64,000 bases of DNA, from contig NZ_CP040106.1 of NCBI RefSeq assembly GCF_005281475.1, positions 4,244,501 through 4,308,500 on the forward strand, in the 5' to 3' direction. The translations under genes and the position numbers were made by a program. Source of the DNA: Echinicola rosea (GTDB lineage: Bacteria; Bacteroidota; Bacteroidia; Cytophagales; Cyclobacteriaceae). Under the pieces are notes generated by a model that was not told where the DNA came from, ran no database searches, and worked only from the letters and a program-made list of their open reading frames with translations. Below, piece by piece: positions 27,526 through 36,744 of the stretch (positions are counted from its first letter, which is position 1; each line of letters starts with the position of its first letter).

Positions 27526-28446
27526 TTAATATCCTTTCTTTCTATCTATCTGATTTACTAAAGATTGTCCCTTTATTAGATTCCAGTAATTTTCAATGAT
27601 CTGGGGAGCAGCTGCCTCCGGATTGGTAATGCTGGCTATATGAGGGGTAATGGTAATCCCTTCTTGCGCCCAAAACGGATGTTCTTCTGGCAGAGGTTCT
27701 TTCCGAAACACATCCAGCAGGGCACCGCTCAAAAGCCCTTCATCCAAAGCGGTAATTAAATCCTCTTCCACTAAGTGTTTCCCCCTGGCCACATTGATCA
27801 GATAGGTTCCTTCTGTGCACTTCCTGAACAATTCCATGTTCAAAAAGCCATCTGTATTTTTGGTCAATGGCAATAAGCAGACCAACACATTCGATGTTGA
27901 CAAAAACTCTTCCAACTGGCTCCCATGGTAATAAGGATGCCTAAAGTCCGGTTTCGGGCTGTTTCCGTATCCGTAAACTTCTATGCCCATGTAGGATAAC
28001 TTGTCCAGCACGTCACCTCCCAGCTCTCCCACTCCCAGCACACCAACCTTCACGGGGATTTCTGGATTACTCATATCCCATTTGCGCAGTTTTTTGTCCG
28101 CTTCATATCGCCTGATCTGCCGGTGATAGTTTAGTACCCCCATGACTACATAATTGGTCATGGAAAAGGTCAATCGCGGATCCACAATCCGTGTAATGGA
28201 TACATCCTCTGGAATAGTATCATCACCAAGGATATGGTCCACGCCCGCCCCCATCGAGCAGATGAGCTTTAAGTTGGGAAAGGACTGCAGGGATCCCTTT
28301 GGATGCTGCCAAACCATGGCGGTGGTCACCTCTTCCGGATGCTTGATGTCCGGATAGATTTCCAAGGGGATATCTGGGGCTTCCTTTTTGAAAATCTCCA
28401 ACCACGGCGAAATGTCTCTATTTGGTGATATTATTGCTAAACTCAT
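27526..28446 (-). CDS. GhrA-type 2-hydroxyacid dehydrogenase
   Basis: NAD(P)H-dependent D-2-hydroxyacid dehydrogenase of the glyoxylate/hydroxypyruvate reductase A type, 306 aa. Family features: CSMGAGVDHIL, the nucleotide motif VGVLGVGELGGDVL, NVARGKHLVEEDLI with the catalytic Arg, an acidic residue in DVFRKEPLP, and the catalytic His in TPHIAS. The reading frame begins directly next to the stop codon of the glycosylase gene, so the two are very probably co-translated. True substrate not shown. Confidence 0.88.
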   Translation of the reverse strand: MSLAIISPNRDISPWLEIFKKEAPDIPLEIYPDIKHPEEVTTAMVWQHPKGSLQSFPNLKLICSMGAGVDHILGDDTIPEDVSITRIVDPRLTFSMTNYVVMGVLNYHRQIRRYEADKKLRKWDMSNPEIPVKVGVLGVGELGGDVLDKLSYMGIEVYGYGNSPKPDFRHPYYHGSQLEEFLSTSNVLVCLLPLTKNTDGFLNMELFRKCTEGTYLINVARGKHLVEEDLITALDEGLLSGALLDVFRKEPLPEEHPFWAQEGITITPHIASITNPEAAAPQIIENYWNLIKGQSLVNQIDRKKGY

Positions 28447-29061
28447 TTATTTTTTGCTTACGTATGGATTACTCTTGATATAAAACCTCCAAGGAAGCTT
28501 GGCATCTTCCCCGGCATAGTCCACCCCAATCCTAGTACTTACATTAATTTCAAAATTAACGTTATTCATTTCACATACAATGCTGATTATACCATTTTTT
28601 TGATATAAGATCACATCATTGTGCAAAGTACTGATTCCCAATGCCTGCGCTGCCTTACCTGGGCCATTGGTAAGCTGCAGATCAGCCGTTACTTTTCTGC
28701 GCTTTCTCATAATAGGTTTTCCTTCCAAGGGCTCTACTGCCCTGATGAGAACAGCTTTGGGGATTCCCTCTGGTTGAGTTACGATATTAAACAGGTGATG
28801 GATGCCATAACAAAGATAAACGTAACTTCTTCCCCCTTCGCTGAACATTACCTCCGTTCTTCTCGTTATCTTGTTCGGAAATGCATGACATGCCTTGTCT
28901 ATGGTACCATCATAGGCTTCTGTTTCGACAATCCGGGCGGTAGTGTATTCCCCATTTATTTGTGTTACGATTATTTTTCCCAAAAGATGCCGCGCTATTT
29001 CTGTTACATCCTCTTTCAAAAAGAACGATTTGGGAAGAACATCAAGGTCGTTTATGATCAT
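28447..29061 (-). CDS. mpg: DNA-3-methyladenine glycosylase (AAG/MPG family)
   Basis: Base-excision repair enzyme removing alkylated purines, 204 aa. Motifs: LARHLLGKIIV, RIVETEAYDG with the catalytic Glu, CHAFPNKITRRTEVMF, SYVYLCYGIHHLFNIV and LTNGPGKAAQALGI. Full family length. First gene of the leftward run with the dehydrogenase and Usp; 72 bp separate it from the divergent DUF2911 gene. Confidence 0.93.
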   Translation of the reverse strand: MIINDLDVLPKSFFLKEDVTEIARHLLGKIIVTQINGEYTTARIVETEAYDGTIDKACHAFPNKITRRTEVMFSEGGRSYVYLCYGIHHLFNIVTQPEGIPKAVLIRAVEPLEGKPIMRKRRKVTADLQLTNGPGKAAQALGISTLHNDVILYQKNGIISIVCEMNNVNFEINVSTRIGVDYAGEDAKLPWRFYIKSNPYVSKK

Positions 29062-29133
29062 GTACAGCCTGTTTTAGAGTTTATATCAATTAAAACCTCA
29101 TATAATTACCATTTAATCTAACGTATAAAATCT

Positions 29134-29985
29134 ATGAAGCTTATCGCAACTCCATTTCTTTTACTTTTGGTGCTTATTTCGTTTGGGACGACAAAGGCAC
29201 AGCAAATCCAAATGCCACAAGCAAGTCCTGCAGCAGCCATCAGTCAAAAAATAGGCCTCACGGACGTGAAACTAGAATATAGCAGACCAAGCGTCAAAGA
29301 TCGTAAAATCTTTGGCACCTTGGTTCCTTTCGGTGAAGTGTGGCGGACCGGTGCCAATGCAAGTACCAAAATATCCTTTAGCACTCCAGTGACCGTGGAA
29401 GATAATGAAGTCCCTGCTGGAACCTACGCCCTATATGCTATTCCCAACAAAAAGGAATGGACTTTTATATTGTCTGACAACTTGGAGCTGTGGGGTGCCA
29501 TAGGCTACACTCCTGAAAATGATGTCTTGAGGTTTACTGTTCCTGCCAAAAAAAGTAAGGAAGCGTACGAAACCATGGAGCTGAGCTTTAATGACATGAC
29601 CGATACCGGTGCTACACTTAACCTCCATTGGGAAAAAACGGCTGTAGGTTTCCGCATTGAGACCCAAGTAGATCAAATCGTGATGGATCAAATCCAGGAA
29701 ATGGTCATCGACGCCAAAACGGACAATCCTGGATTGCTTTACCAGGCGGCTTCCTATTACTATACCAATGACAAAGACATGGAGCAAGCCCACGAATGGA
29801 TAGAAAAATCTGTAGCGGCAGATCCTAAATATTGGACCGTACATCTCAAAGCAAAAATCGAGGACAAACTGGGCCTTACTGAAGAAGCCATCCAAAGTGC
29901 CCAAATGTCCAAGCAGCTGGCTGATGAGGCAAAAAATATGGATTATGTCAATCTTAACGACCGATTGATCAAGGCACTGCAATAA
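29134..29985 (+). CDS. Exported DUF2911 protein with TPR-like C terminus
   Basis: 283 aa with a signal peptide ending near TKAQ. The DUF2911 domain (about 25-170) has DVKLEYSRPSVKDRKIFG, LVPFGEVWRTGAN and AGTYALYAIPNKKEW. The C-terminal 90 residues contain TPR-like helices (LLYQAASYYYTNDKDMEQAH). The same domain, without the TPR tail, is encoded at 54787-55305. Function unknown; periplasmic location inferred. Confidence 0.88.
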   Translation: MKLIATPFLLLLVLISFGTTKAQQIQMPQASPAAAISQKIGLTDVKLEYSRPSVKDRKIFGTLVPFGEVWRTGANASTKISFSTPVTVEDNEVPAGTYALYAIPNKKEWTFILSDNLELWGAIGYTPENDVLRFTVPAKKSKEAYETMELSFNDMTDTGATLNLHWEKTAVGFRIETQVDQIVMDQIQEMVIDAKTDNPGLLYQAASYYYTNDKDMEQAHEWIEKSVAADPKYWTVHLKAKIEDKLGLTEEAIQSAQMSKQLADEAKNMDYVNLNDRLIKALQ

Positions 29986-29990
29986 AGTAA

Positions 29991-30170
29991 TTATAAACCT
30001 CAGTTCGATTATAAAATCGTCACTGCGAGGCTTAGAGCGAGATATGAGGGGTGGAAGCCGTGGCAGCTCGCCGCGGCGAGTTGCCACACCCTTTTCCAAC
30101 CCACATCCTCCTTGAAAGGGTTCGCTATGACGCTTTTAATACTAAAATTAAGTCGAGCTCAGGTTATAAA
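29991..30170. repeat. R3 foldback repeat, copy 2
   Basis: Second copy of the repeat at 26084-26243, including the hairpin gtggcagctcgcc/ggcgagttgccac at 30060-30087. Here the outer edges attataaacctcagttcga and tcgagctcaggttataaa are imperfect inverted repeats, which suggests the true element ends; the left edge is missing from copy 1. Confidence 0.8.
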
Positions 30171-30242
30171 GCCAGGGAACTGGATATTGAAACATTTCGA
30201 ATAGGGCCTTAACAATTTTTGGTTTGTCGAACAATCCAGGTA

Positions 30243-30305
30243 ATAAATAAACGAGGGCATCTCATCATTCACAAATCTGCATTTGGGACAGCCTCGTTTA
30301 TTTAT
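30243..30305. terminator. Bidirectional terminator candidate
   Basis: ataaataaacgagg (30243-30256) and cctcgtttatttat (30292-30305) form a perfect 14-bp stem with A/T-rich outer arms and a 35-nt loop. It lies between the convergent DUF2911 and symporter genes and could end transcripts from both. Confidence 0.65.
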
Positions 30306-30308
30306 CCC

Positions 30309-32018
30309 TTAAGCCTTTGCTCCCTTAACCATTTGAAAAACTGCCGAAAGGGCCATCACCAATAAACAACCGATGGCATTGTACCAGAGATAGCCTATAT
30401 CGATGGGGATACCGAGCAGCTGGCTTCCATTTTTCCAGTGGATCAAGAGAATTATCGCCTCCGCAGCCAGCGCGGCTATAAATACGGCATGTCCCTTTAC
30501 CCATTTCATATAGAATCCCACCAGAAATATTCCTAAAATCGTTCCGTAAAATAGCGAGCCCAACAGGTTTACGGCCTGGATTAAGTTCTCAAACAGTGTT
30601 GCGTAGGTAGCAAACAGGATGGCAAAAACACCCCAAATGGCCGTCATTACCTTTGAAGACTTCGTATAGTGCTGTTCTGATTTTCCTTTGTTAATCGAGC
30701 GTTTATAGATATCCACAGAAGAAGTCGCACCAAGCGCATTAAGCTCTGAAGCAGTGCTGGACATCGCTGCACTGAAAATCACGGCAAACAACAATCCCAC
30801 CACGCCTTTTGGCAGATAGTCCATCACAAACCGCATAAACACATAATCGGTATCCCGCGTTTCGGCATTGGGATCATTCTTGGTAATCAGGTCTTTGACA
30901 CCTGTGCGGATTTCTTCCTGCTCTACCTGCTTTGCCGAAATTTCTTTCTGTAGTTTCTCCACTTCAGCTGTCTTCCCTTCCTTTTGTGCTGCTATCATCG
31001 ATTTGATAGCCGTATTTTTTTCATCAAAAACATCATCATAGGCACCTTGTAGCTGTTGGAATTCAGCATTATAATTGCTTTCAGCCAGCTTTTCGGTCTG
31101 AACCTTGTTAAAAAAAATAGGTGGCTGATAAAATTGGTAAAATACGAACACCAATACCCCGACAAACAGGATAACAAACTGCATGGGGACTTTCAAAAAA
31201 CCATTCATAATCAATCCCATTCGACTTTCGCGCAGCGAACGACCGTTTAGGTAGCGCTGGACCTGGGACTGGTCTGTACCAAAATAAGACAAAAACAAAA
31301 ACAACGCGCCTGTTATCCCAGACCAGAAATTATACCGGTCCCCTAGGTCAAAGTCAAAGCTAACGATATTCAGCTTGCCCATTTTTCCAGCCACATGCAT
31401 GGCATCATTTAAGGAAACCGGCAGCATATTGTAAACCAAAATTCCCGCTAGGATCATCCCTCCCATCATGACGGTCATCTGTTGCTTTTGAGTGATGGAA
31501 ACAGCCTTGGTGCCCCCCGTTACGGTATATGTAATCACGACCAGGCCAATAAAAATATTGGTAAAGGTAAGGTTCCAATTGAGCAGGGTGCTCAGAATAA
31601 TGGCTGGACCATAAATGGTAATGCCCGCTGCCAAGCCACGCTGGATCAAAAACAGAAAAGCTGCCAAAGTCCGTGTTTTAAGATCAAACCGTGATTCAAG
31701 AAATTCGTAAGCGGTATAAATCTTTAGCTTATAATAAATGGGAATAAAGGTCACCGATAGGATAATCATGGCGATAGGCAAGCCAAAATAAAATTGGATA
31801 AAGCGCATACCATCTTGATATGCCTGACCGGGTGTACTCAAAAAAGTAATTGCTGAAGCTTGCGTGGCCATAATGGACAATCCTATCGTCCACCAGCCCA
31901 ATTCACTGCCTCCCTTGAGGTAGCTATCCATGTCCTTGGGACCATACGTTTTGTAAACCCCATATCCTATGATCGCTATCAAAGTACCAAAAAGTACTAT
32001 CCAATCAAGATAACTCAT
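30309..32018 (-). CDS. Sodium:solute symporter (SSS family)
   Basis: Inner-membrane Na+-coupled transporter, 569 aa, with about 13 hydrophobic segments in the LeuT-type arrangement. Family text includes GGSELGWWTIGLSIMATQAS, FLSTPGQAYQDG, TVTGGTKAV and FSAAMSSTASELNALGATSS. An unusual feature is a charged, probably coiled-coil insert of about 90 residues (about 305-395, with KEGKTAEVEKLQKEISAKQ) between membrane segments. The gene start overlaps the stop of a 34-aa membrane protein (ATGA), and both follow the PIG-L deacetylase gene, which suggests uptake of a deacetylation product or related sugar. Substrate is inference. Confidence 0.92.
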   Translation of the reverse strand: MSYLDWIVLFGTLIAIIGYGVYKTYGPKDMDSYLKGGSELGWWTIGLSIMATQASAITFLSTPGQAYQDGMRFIQFYFGLPIAMIILSVTFIPIYYKLKIYTAYEFLESRFDLKTRTLAAFLFLIQRGLAAGITIYGPAIILSTLLNWNLTFTNIFIGLVVITYTVTGGTKAVSITQKQQMTVMMGGMILAGILVYNMLPVSLNDAMHVAGKMGKLNIVSFDFDLGDRYNFWSGITGALFLFLSYFGTDQSQVQRYLNGRSLRESRMGLIMNGFLKVPMQFVILFVGVLVFVFYQFYQPPIFFNKVQTEKLAESNYNAEFQQLQGAYDDVFDEKNTAIKSMIAAQKEGKTAEVEKLQKEISAKQVEQEEIRTGVKDLITKNDPNAETRDTDYVFMRFVMDYLPKGVVGLLFAVIFSAAMSSTASELNALGATSSVDIYKRSINKGKSEQHYTKSSKVMTAIWGVFAILFATYATLFENLIQAVNLLGSLFYGTILGIFLVGFYMKWVKGHAVFIAALAAEAIILLIHWKNGSQLLGIPIDIGYLWYNAIGCLLVMALSAVFQMVKGAKA

Positions 32019-32119
32019 GCGTAATAGCGTGTAATGGCGTAAAACAATCCGATTAATACCGCCAGTACCAAAACCAGCAAAAGATACAGTCTATTCCAGT
32101 TCGTGGACGGTTCACTCAT
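32015..32119 (-). CDS. 34-aa single-pass membrane protein
   Basis: Short frame that could easily be missed by length filters: it starts MSEPSTNWNRLYLLLVLVLA and ends FYAITRYYA. It has a short polar N terminus, one TM helix (YLLLVLVLAVLIGLFYAI) and a basic/aromatic tail. Its ATG overlaps the PIG-L stop (ATGAGTGA, 32112-32119) and its TGA overlaps the symporter ATG (ATGA, 32015-32018), so all three genes are translationally coupled. Probably a small accessory subunit of the symporter. The overlaps on both sides are the main evidence; conservation was not checked. Confidence 0.75.
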   Translation of the reverse strand: MSEPSTNWNRLYLLLVLVLAVLIGLFYAITRYYA

Positions 32120-34589
32120 TGTTTTGTTCGATTAAGTTTACAAATAATTTAATAGCACCCGGTACGCCTGCGGGAAGTAGCCTGAACCAAGATATTCCTG
32201 AATAGGTGTACGTGCCTTTTCCGTAATTGGCCAATAGCAAGCTTCCTTTACTGGCTGACTCTCCCGGATCATGCATGGACAATGGTGCAACATAATGCTC
32301 ATCCCAATTTTCGGTAAAGTAAAGTCCCCTTTCTTGGATCCATCCGTCAAAGTCTTCCATGCCGATAACATTGGGACCCTGCAATACCGGATGCCCTTCA
32401 AAGTCCACCGCTACCGGTGCACTCTCCACGGCTACACGCTTCCGGCTGATGTCAAATGGATAGGGCCCCATTTGGTCAGTCTTCAAGGAAGCAGTGGTAT
32501 TGTACTGGACAATGAGATTTCCACCATTTTCGACGTATTTCATCAATTGGTCAAATTGATCCACAACCTGCTGATTGACATTAAAAGCCCTGATACCGAC
32601 AATAACGGTGGAAAATTGCTTTAAGCGACCTGCATCCAAGCTGCCATTCTCCAATTCCGTCACGGCATACCCTAGGTTACGCAGGACCTCTGGGACATCA
32701 TCACCAGCACCAGGAATATAGCCAATATTTTGGGCTGTCGTCTTTAGGTTCAATTTGATCAAATCAAAATTGGCCTTGGGGAAATACGTTAGTGCTGGAA
32801 TATGCTTATAATCAATATGCTTTACCCCCTCTTCATAGATCTTGCCTTCAGTAGTAACATACTGGGCTGTTACCACCGTCTTGCCTGTCTGGGTATCGCC
32901 ATTGACACTAAGGCGGTAGGTTTTTTCTTTTTTCGCCTCATTGACAGTACTTTCAAGCACCTTATATGCACCCTCCTTAAGCCCTTTCAGCTGTAAATTT
33001 CCCGGGAGCATTTTGGTACCAAAAGACACTATTACTGAAAATTCAGCAGATTTGTCCGAAAGGACATACACTTGATCATGATCTACCGACACCTGCACAG
33101 GCGGTAGCAGCACAAAAGGCTGGTTCACTTCCCCATCCACAGGGTCATTATATTTATACTTCAAAGGAACTTCCATCACAAAATCTTCTCCTGAAAGTTG
33201 GAATGTTAATTTTCCACTGACGGTAGGATCATTAAATGCCTTTCCGATCTTATTTTGGTCATATACTTGATATAGATTGTTTTGAGGAGGATTTTCAATC
33301 CAATATGGCTGCGAAGCTATCAAAGTTGGTGCAATCTCCAATGCCAACTCATCCCTTAGGACAGCATTATCACTCACATCCTTTTTAAAAGAATGGCTAC
33401 TGCCCATTACGTCAAAATCCAAAACTTTTACATTTATAGACGAAGGATTACTGACCACCAAGGTCCCTTCTATCTCCTCACCGAGGTATGCTTCTTGCTG
33501 TCCAGCGGTAAATTCAACCTTCAATCCAAGCAGTTCTATAATCAATTGATCAATCTGGTGTTGCTTTTCCCTTATCCACTTTTCAGATGGGTTCAATTCA
33601 TCCAGCAACTGTTTTACCCTTAAAAAACGGGGCAAATTATTCCCGAGGTGAACAAAATCAAACTGGTTGACGGCCTTATCAAGGGCACTTTGTATGGCTT
33701 GGCCGTGATCGACCTCATTCCACCTGTTTGGAATCCCTTCAAAAGGTGACTGCTCAAAAGGCGCTCCTTCTACCAGTTCAATAAAATCCACTGCCCCACC
33801 ATAAGGCGCTGTGGATCCAAAGCCCTGGGATTTGTGCATGGTCCTGCTGTCTGCAGCAATTTGCGCATATGTTAGGCCAAGCAAATCATCGTATGCGCCT
33901 GTTTCGAAGGCGTGGTACAGCTTTCCTTTTTCTGGCTGATAGGGTGCCCTCCAATTATAAGCATTCCAAAACACCCGCTTAGCCTGCCAAGGATCCACCA
34001 TGTCCAGCTGATCCGGAAATACCGTAGGATCAGCGGCCGCCTCAAAGGCTTCCAATGACAGGATAGCAGAAGTAGTATGATGGCCATGGGTAACACCGGG
34101 AGTGGTATTGAAGCGGTTGATAATGATATCTGGCTGAAAATTTCTGATCACCCAGATCACATCGGCCAGAAGCTTTTCCTTGTCCCAATTGTTTAGCGTC
34201 TCGTCAGGGTTTTTGCTGTATCCAAAGTCGATGGCCCTGGAAAAAAACTGCTGTCCACCATCGGTTTCCCGAGCCTTCAACAATTCCTGGGTCCTGATCA
34301 TGCCCAATTCGACACCAAGCTCTTTCCCGATGAGATTTTGTCCACCATCACCACGGGTGAGCGACAAATAGCCTACCTCGGCATGTGTATGATTACCCAA
34401 ATAAGCAATCAACCGTGTATTCTCATCATCAGGATGGGCGGCGATATAGAGCACCCTTTTGGTCTCTCTCAGCTTCAGGAGCTGGTGATAAATCGTGGAA
34501 GACGGATGACTGGACTGATCATAACTCCATGTGGGAGCACTTAAAAGTAGAAAAAATAGGACAAAAAGAGACAGGTATTTAAGCTTCAT
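32112..34589 (-). CDS. Exported PIG-L family deacetylase, 825 aa
   Basis: Zinc-dependent N-acetyl-sugar deacetylase-type protein with a signal peptide (1-22). The catalytic motif AHPDDE is at 51-56, followed by VGYLSLTRGDGGQNLIG and the later GVTHGHHTTSAI with the metal-binding histidines. After the deacetylase domain (to about 260) come beta-sandwich regions and, near 635-710, a segment like a class-I glutamine-amidotransferase/ThuA fold (TVIVGIRAFNVNQQVVDQFD, YVENGGNLIVQY). First gene of the operon with the 34-aa protein and the symporter. Substrate unknown. Confidence 0.88.
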   Translation of the reverse strand: MKLKYLSLFVLFFLLLSAPTWSYDQSSHPSSTIYHQLLKLRETKRVLYIAAHPDDENTRLIAYLGNHTHAEVGYLSLTRGDGGQNLIGKELGVELGMIRTQELLKARETDGGQQFFSRAIDFGYSKNPDETLNNWDKEKLLADVIWVIRNFQPDIIINRFNTTPGVTHGHHTTSAILSLEAFEAAADPTVFPDQLDMVDPWQAKRVFWNAYNWRAPYQPEKGKLYHAFETGAYDDLLGLTYAQIAADSRTMHKSQGFGSTAPYGGAVDFIELVEGAPFEQSPFEGIPNRWNEVDHGQAIQSALDKAVNQFDFVHLGNNLPRFLRVKQLLDELNPSEKWIREKQHQIDQLIIELLGLKVEFTAGQQEAYLGEEIEGTLVVSNPSSINVKVLDFDVMGSSHSFKKDVSDNAVLRDELALEIAPTLIASQPYWIENPPQNNLYQVYDQNKIGKAFNDPTVSGKLTFQLSGEDFVMEVPLKYKYNDPVDGEVNQPFVLLPPVQVSVDHDQVYVLSDKSAEFSVIVSFGTKMLPGNLQLKGLKEGAYKVLESTVNEAKKEKTYRLSVNGDTQTGKTVVTAQYVTTEGKIYEEGVKHIDYKHIPALTYFPKANFDLIKLNLKTTAQNIGYIPGAGDDVPEVLRNLGYAVTELENGSLDAGRLKQFSTVIVGIRAFNVNQQVVDQFDQLMKYVENGGNLIVQYNTTASLKTDQMGPYPFDISRKRVAVESAPVAVDFEGHPVLQGPNVIGMEDFDGWIQERGLYFTENWDEHYVAPLSMHDPGESASKGSLLLANYGKGTYTYSGISWFRLLPAGVPGAIKLFVNLIEQNNE

Positions 34590-34857
34590 AGATGTAAGGT
34601 TAATTAGCGAAAACTAATGCAATCAATCTAAACTTCAAATCATTTTTATACTAATGGTAGGTCAACGGATTTATTCCCAACAGGGTTTACGAGCGTAACG
34701 TAATAAACCTGCGTATAAGGCATAAGACTGCCTTTTGAGCGGGTTAAATTGGTAATATTTATAAATCTTATCAACCATTTAAGATTTAGTTTTACCTATT
34801 CATCCATTATTTGATTACTTGTGTTCATATAATTTCTAAAGTTCACAATTAAAGCTA
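34590..34857. other. Divergent promoter region
   Basis: Between the PIG-L operon and the rightward lipoprotein cluster. Contains an imperfect palindromic stretch around 34684-34712 (ggtttacgagcgtaacgtaataaacc) that could be a regulatory or structural site. No clear TAnnTTTG box was identified. Confidence 0.35.
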
Positions 34858-35517
34858 ATGATGCAATTTAAATCGCTACTCTTTTTCGGTAGTTTACTAA
34901 TCATTTCCGCTTGTACCCCTCAGGGTGCGGATTATATCGAGGACCTTGATATTGCCCTTACGTTTCAAGATCCCGAAGTAAATTATGACAACTACAGCAG
35001 TTATCACCTTCCTGACACCGTAGTGCTCATCTCTAATGACGACAATACGGAAATCTCTTCAGAAATGGAAGGTTATATCCTATCTGAAGTAAATCAGCAA
35101 TTCCGCAGTATGGGTTGGGACAGAAACACAGAACCTGTGAGCGATGGATCCGATGTGGTATTAATGGTCTCAGTGGTCGATTTACTAAATGTCCAATATG
35201 TTTCTTGGTGGGATTATTGGGGCTGGTGGCCAGGATGGGGCTATTATCCCTACCCTCCTGATGGCTGGTATCCGTATTATCCCGGAGGCTGCTGCTACTT
35301 TGGAGGTGTGTACAGCTACAGGGAAGGAACTATTATCATAGAAATGGTAGATCCAAATAGTATCGAAGCTGTCAGTGATGGGGAACCTGACAGACTTCCT
35401 GTCATGTGGGCCGGCGGACTGAACGGTGTGCTCCAAGGAGACGAAAACAATATCAAAAATCGAATTGATCGCGGAATGGATCAGATTTTTACCGATTCAC
35501 CATATCTTAACAAGTAA
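34858..35517 (+). CDS. DUF4136-type lipoprotein with aromatic loop
   Basis: 219 aa with lipobox ISAC (Cys about 19-20 from the first or second ATG). The fold is of the DUF4136 type: an N-terminal YSSYHLPDT strand, the central helix around YILSEVNQQFRSMG, VVLMVSVVDLL, and a C-terminal helix. In the middle is a striking Trp/Tyr/Gly/Pro-rich loop (about 118-155, with WWDYWGWWPGWGYYPYPPDG, then GCCYFGG). First of four rightward genes; the next begins after a 2-bp gap. Outer-membrane-associated envelope role inferred. Confidence 0.8.
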   Translation: MMQFKSLLFFGSLLIISACTPQGADYIEDLDIALTFQDPEVNYDNYSSYHLPDTVVLISNDDNTEISSEMEGYILSEVNQQFRSMGWDRNTEPVSDGSDVVLMVSVVDLLNVQYVSWWDYWGWWPGWGYYPYPPDGWYPYYPGGCCYFGGVYSYREGTIIIEMVDPNSIEAVSDGEPDRLPVMWAGGLNGVLQGDENNIKNRIDRGMDQIFTDSPYLNK

Positions 35518-35519
35518 CC

Positions 35520-36125
35520 ATGAGATTCATCAAAACCTTAATTATACTATTTACACTGCTGCTAAACGTACAACTCTTAAAAGCACAAGGTACTAGCCAG
35601 TTTCAAGTAAATTATACACCTAGTCTCCCGCTCGGGGATGTGGCAGATTATACCGGAAACTTCAGCTTTCGGGGGGTCAACATCGCCTATGAGTATCATA
35701 TTACGGAATATCTTGGCTTGGGAATTACCACGGGAATCAATACCTATTATGAGGATATTAAAGGAGTTGAAAATGTCAAAGTTGACATCGATGGCAAAAT
35801 AGTTACCCTGTCCGGTAAGCGGTACAATTATACGAACTCCGTACCGATCTTGGCTACAGCCAATTACTACCTTTCCCCAGAAGGCCAACTAAGACCCTAT
35901 GTGGGATTGGGAATTGGGGGATACTATGTCATGAAATGGACAGAAATAGGCCAATACCAAGTAAGAGACAATGGATTTCAGTTTGGTCTGGCGCCTCGAG
36001 TAGGTGTATTGCAGCCACTGGCTTATGGACTGGACCTCCACTTGGCAGCCCAGTACAATGCCGGATTTGGGGAAGATCCCTTCAGCAGTGTCGATTTTAT
36101 GGTCGGCTTTGCCTGGAAATTTTAG
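35520..36125 (+). CDS. Small outer-membrane beta-barrel protein
   Basis: 201 aa with a signal peptide ending LLKAQ. Eight or so amphipathic beta strands in the OmpA/OprF-like or opacity-porin style (IAYEYHITEYLGLGITTGIN, RPYVGLGIGGYYVMKW, DLHLAAQYNAGFG), ending VGFAWKF with a terminal aromatic. Flanked on both sides by DUF4136-type lipoproteins at tight spacing, so they probably form one envelope unit. Confidence 0.82.
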   Translation: MRFIKTLIILFTLLLNVQLLKAQGTSQFQVNYTPSLPLGDVADYTGNFSFRGVNIAYEYHITEYLGLGITTGINTYYEDIKGVENVKVDIDGKIVTLSGKRYNYTNSVPILATANYYLSPEGQLRPYVGLGIGGYYVMKWTEIGQYQVRDNGFQFGLAPRVGVLQPLAYGLDLHLAAQYNAGFGEDPFSSVDFMVGFAWKF

Positions 36126-36141
36126 CAGTTAAACCTTCAAA

Positions 36142-36690
36142 ATGATGCGGATTAAAATCTATGCTTTCTCAGCCCTTTTATCGCTCTTGGCCGTAGCATC
36201 TGCTTGTACGGTGGGAAAGGTAATCGACACCAATCAGTCGGAAAACTTCAAATTGGAAAATTATCAGAGCTTTGACTTTTATAAAACCGATTTGGACATT
36301 GACAAATTGCCCACGTATGCCCAGCGGGTGGACTGGATAAAAGAGGCCATTAAGGAAAACCTCGAATCCCGCGGTGTCCAGCAGGATACTGAAAATCCCG
36401 AAATGCTGGTCAATATTGGGGTGTTTATAGAAGAGAAGGTGCAGACCCGGGAAACCGACTTGATGAGTGACCCACCCATGTATATGGGCCAACGAAACTA
36501 CCACTGGGAAGTACAGGAAATCCCTGTAGGAACCTCTAATGAAGGAACCTTCACGCTGGATTTTGTCGATAAGACTACCAATGAAATGGTCTGGCAAGGC
36601 GTAGGCAAAAGCATCATTACCAAAAAAGACCAAGCGGCAAAGAAAAACATAAAAGATGCCACCCAGAAATTATTCACTAAAATAGAGTAA
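36142..36690 (+). CDS. DUF4136 lipoprotein
   Basis: 182 aa, lipobox ASAC (Cys22). DUF4136 features: NYQSFDFYKTDLDIDKLP, the helix with IKEAIKENLESRGV, MLVNIGVFIEEKVQT, GTFTLDFVDKTTNEMVWQG and a terminal helix IKDATQKLFTKIE. It is the most canonical member of this cluster and lacks the aromatic loop of its neighbours. Confidence 0.87.
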   Translation: MMRIKIYAFSALLSLLAVASACTVGKVIDTNQSENFKLENYQSFDFYKTDLDIDKLPTYAQRVDWIKEAIKENLESRGVQQDTENPEMLVNIGVFIEEKVQTRETDLMSDPPMYMGQRNYHWEVQEIPVGTSNEGTFTLDFVDKTTNEMVWQGVGKSIITKKDQAAKKNIKDATQKLFTKIE

Positions 36691-36744
36691 CACCCTTCAG
36701 GAAAAAACTCCTGTAAATCAGTACACACTAAACTTAACAGAACA

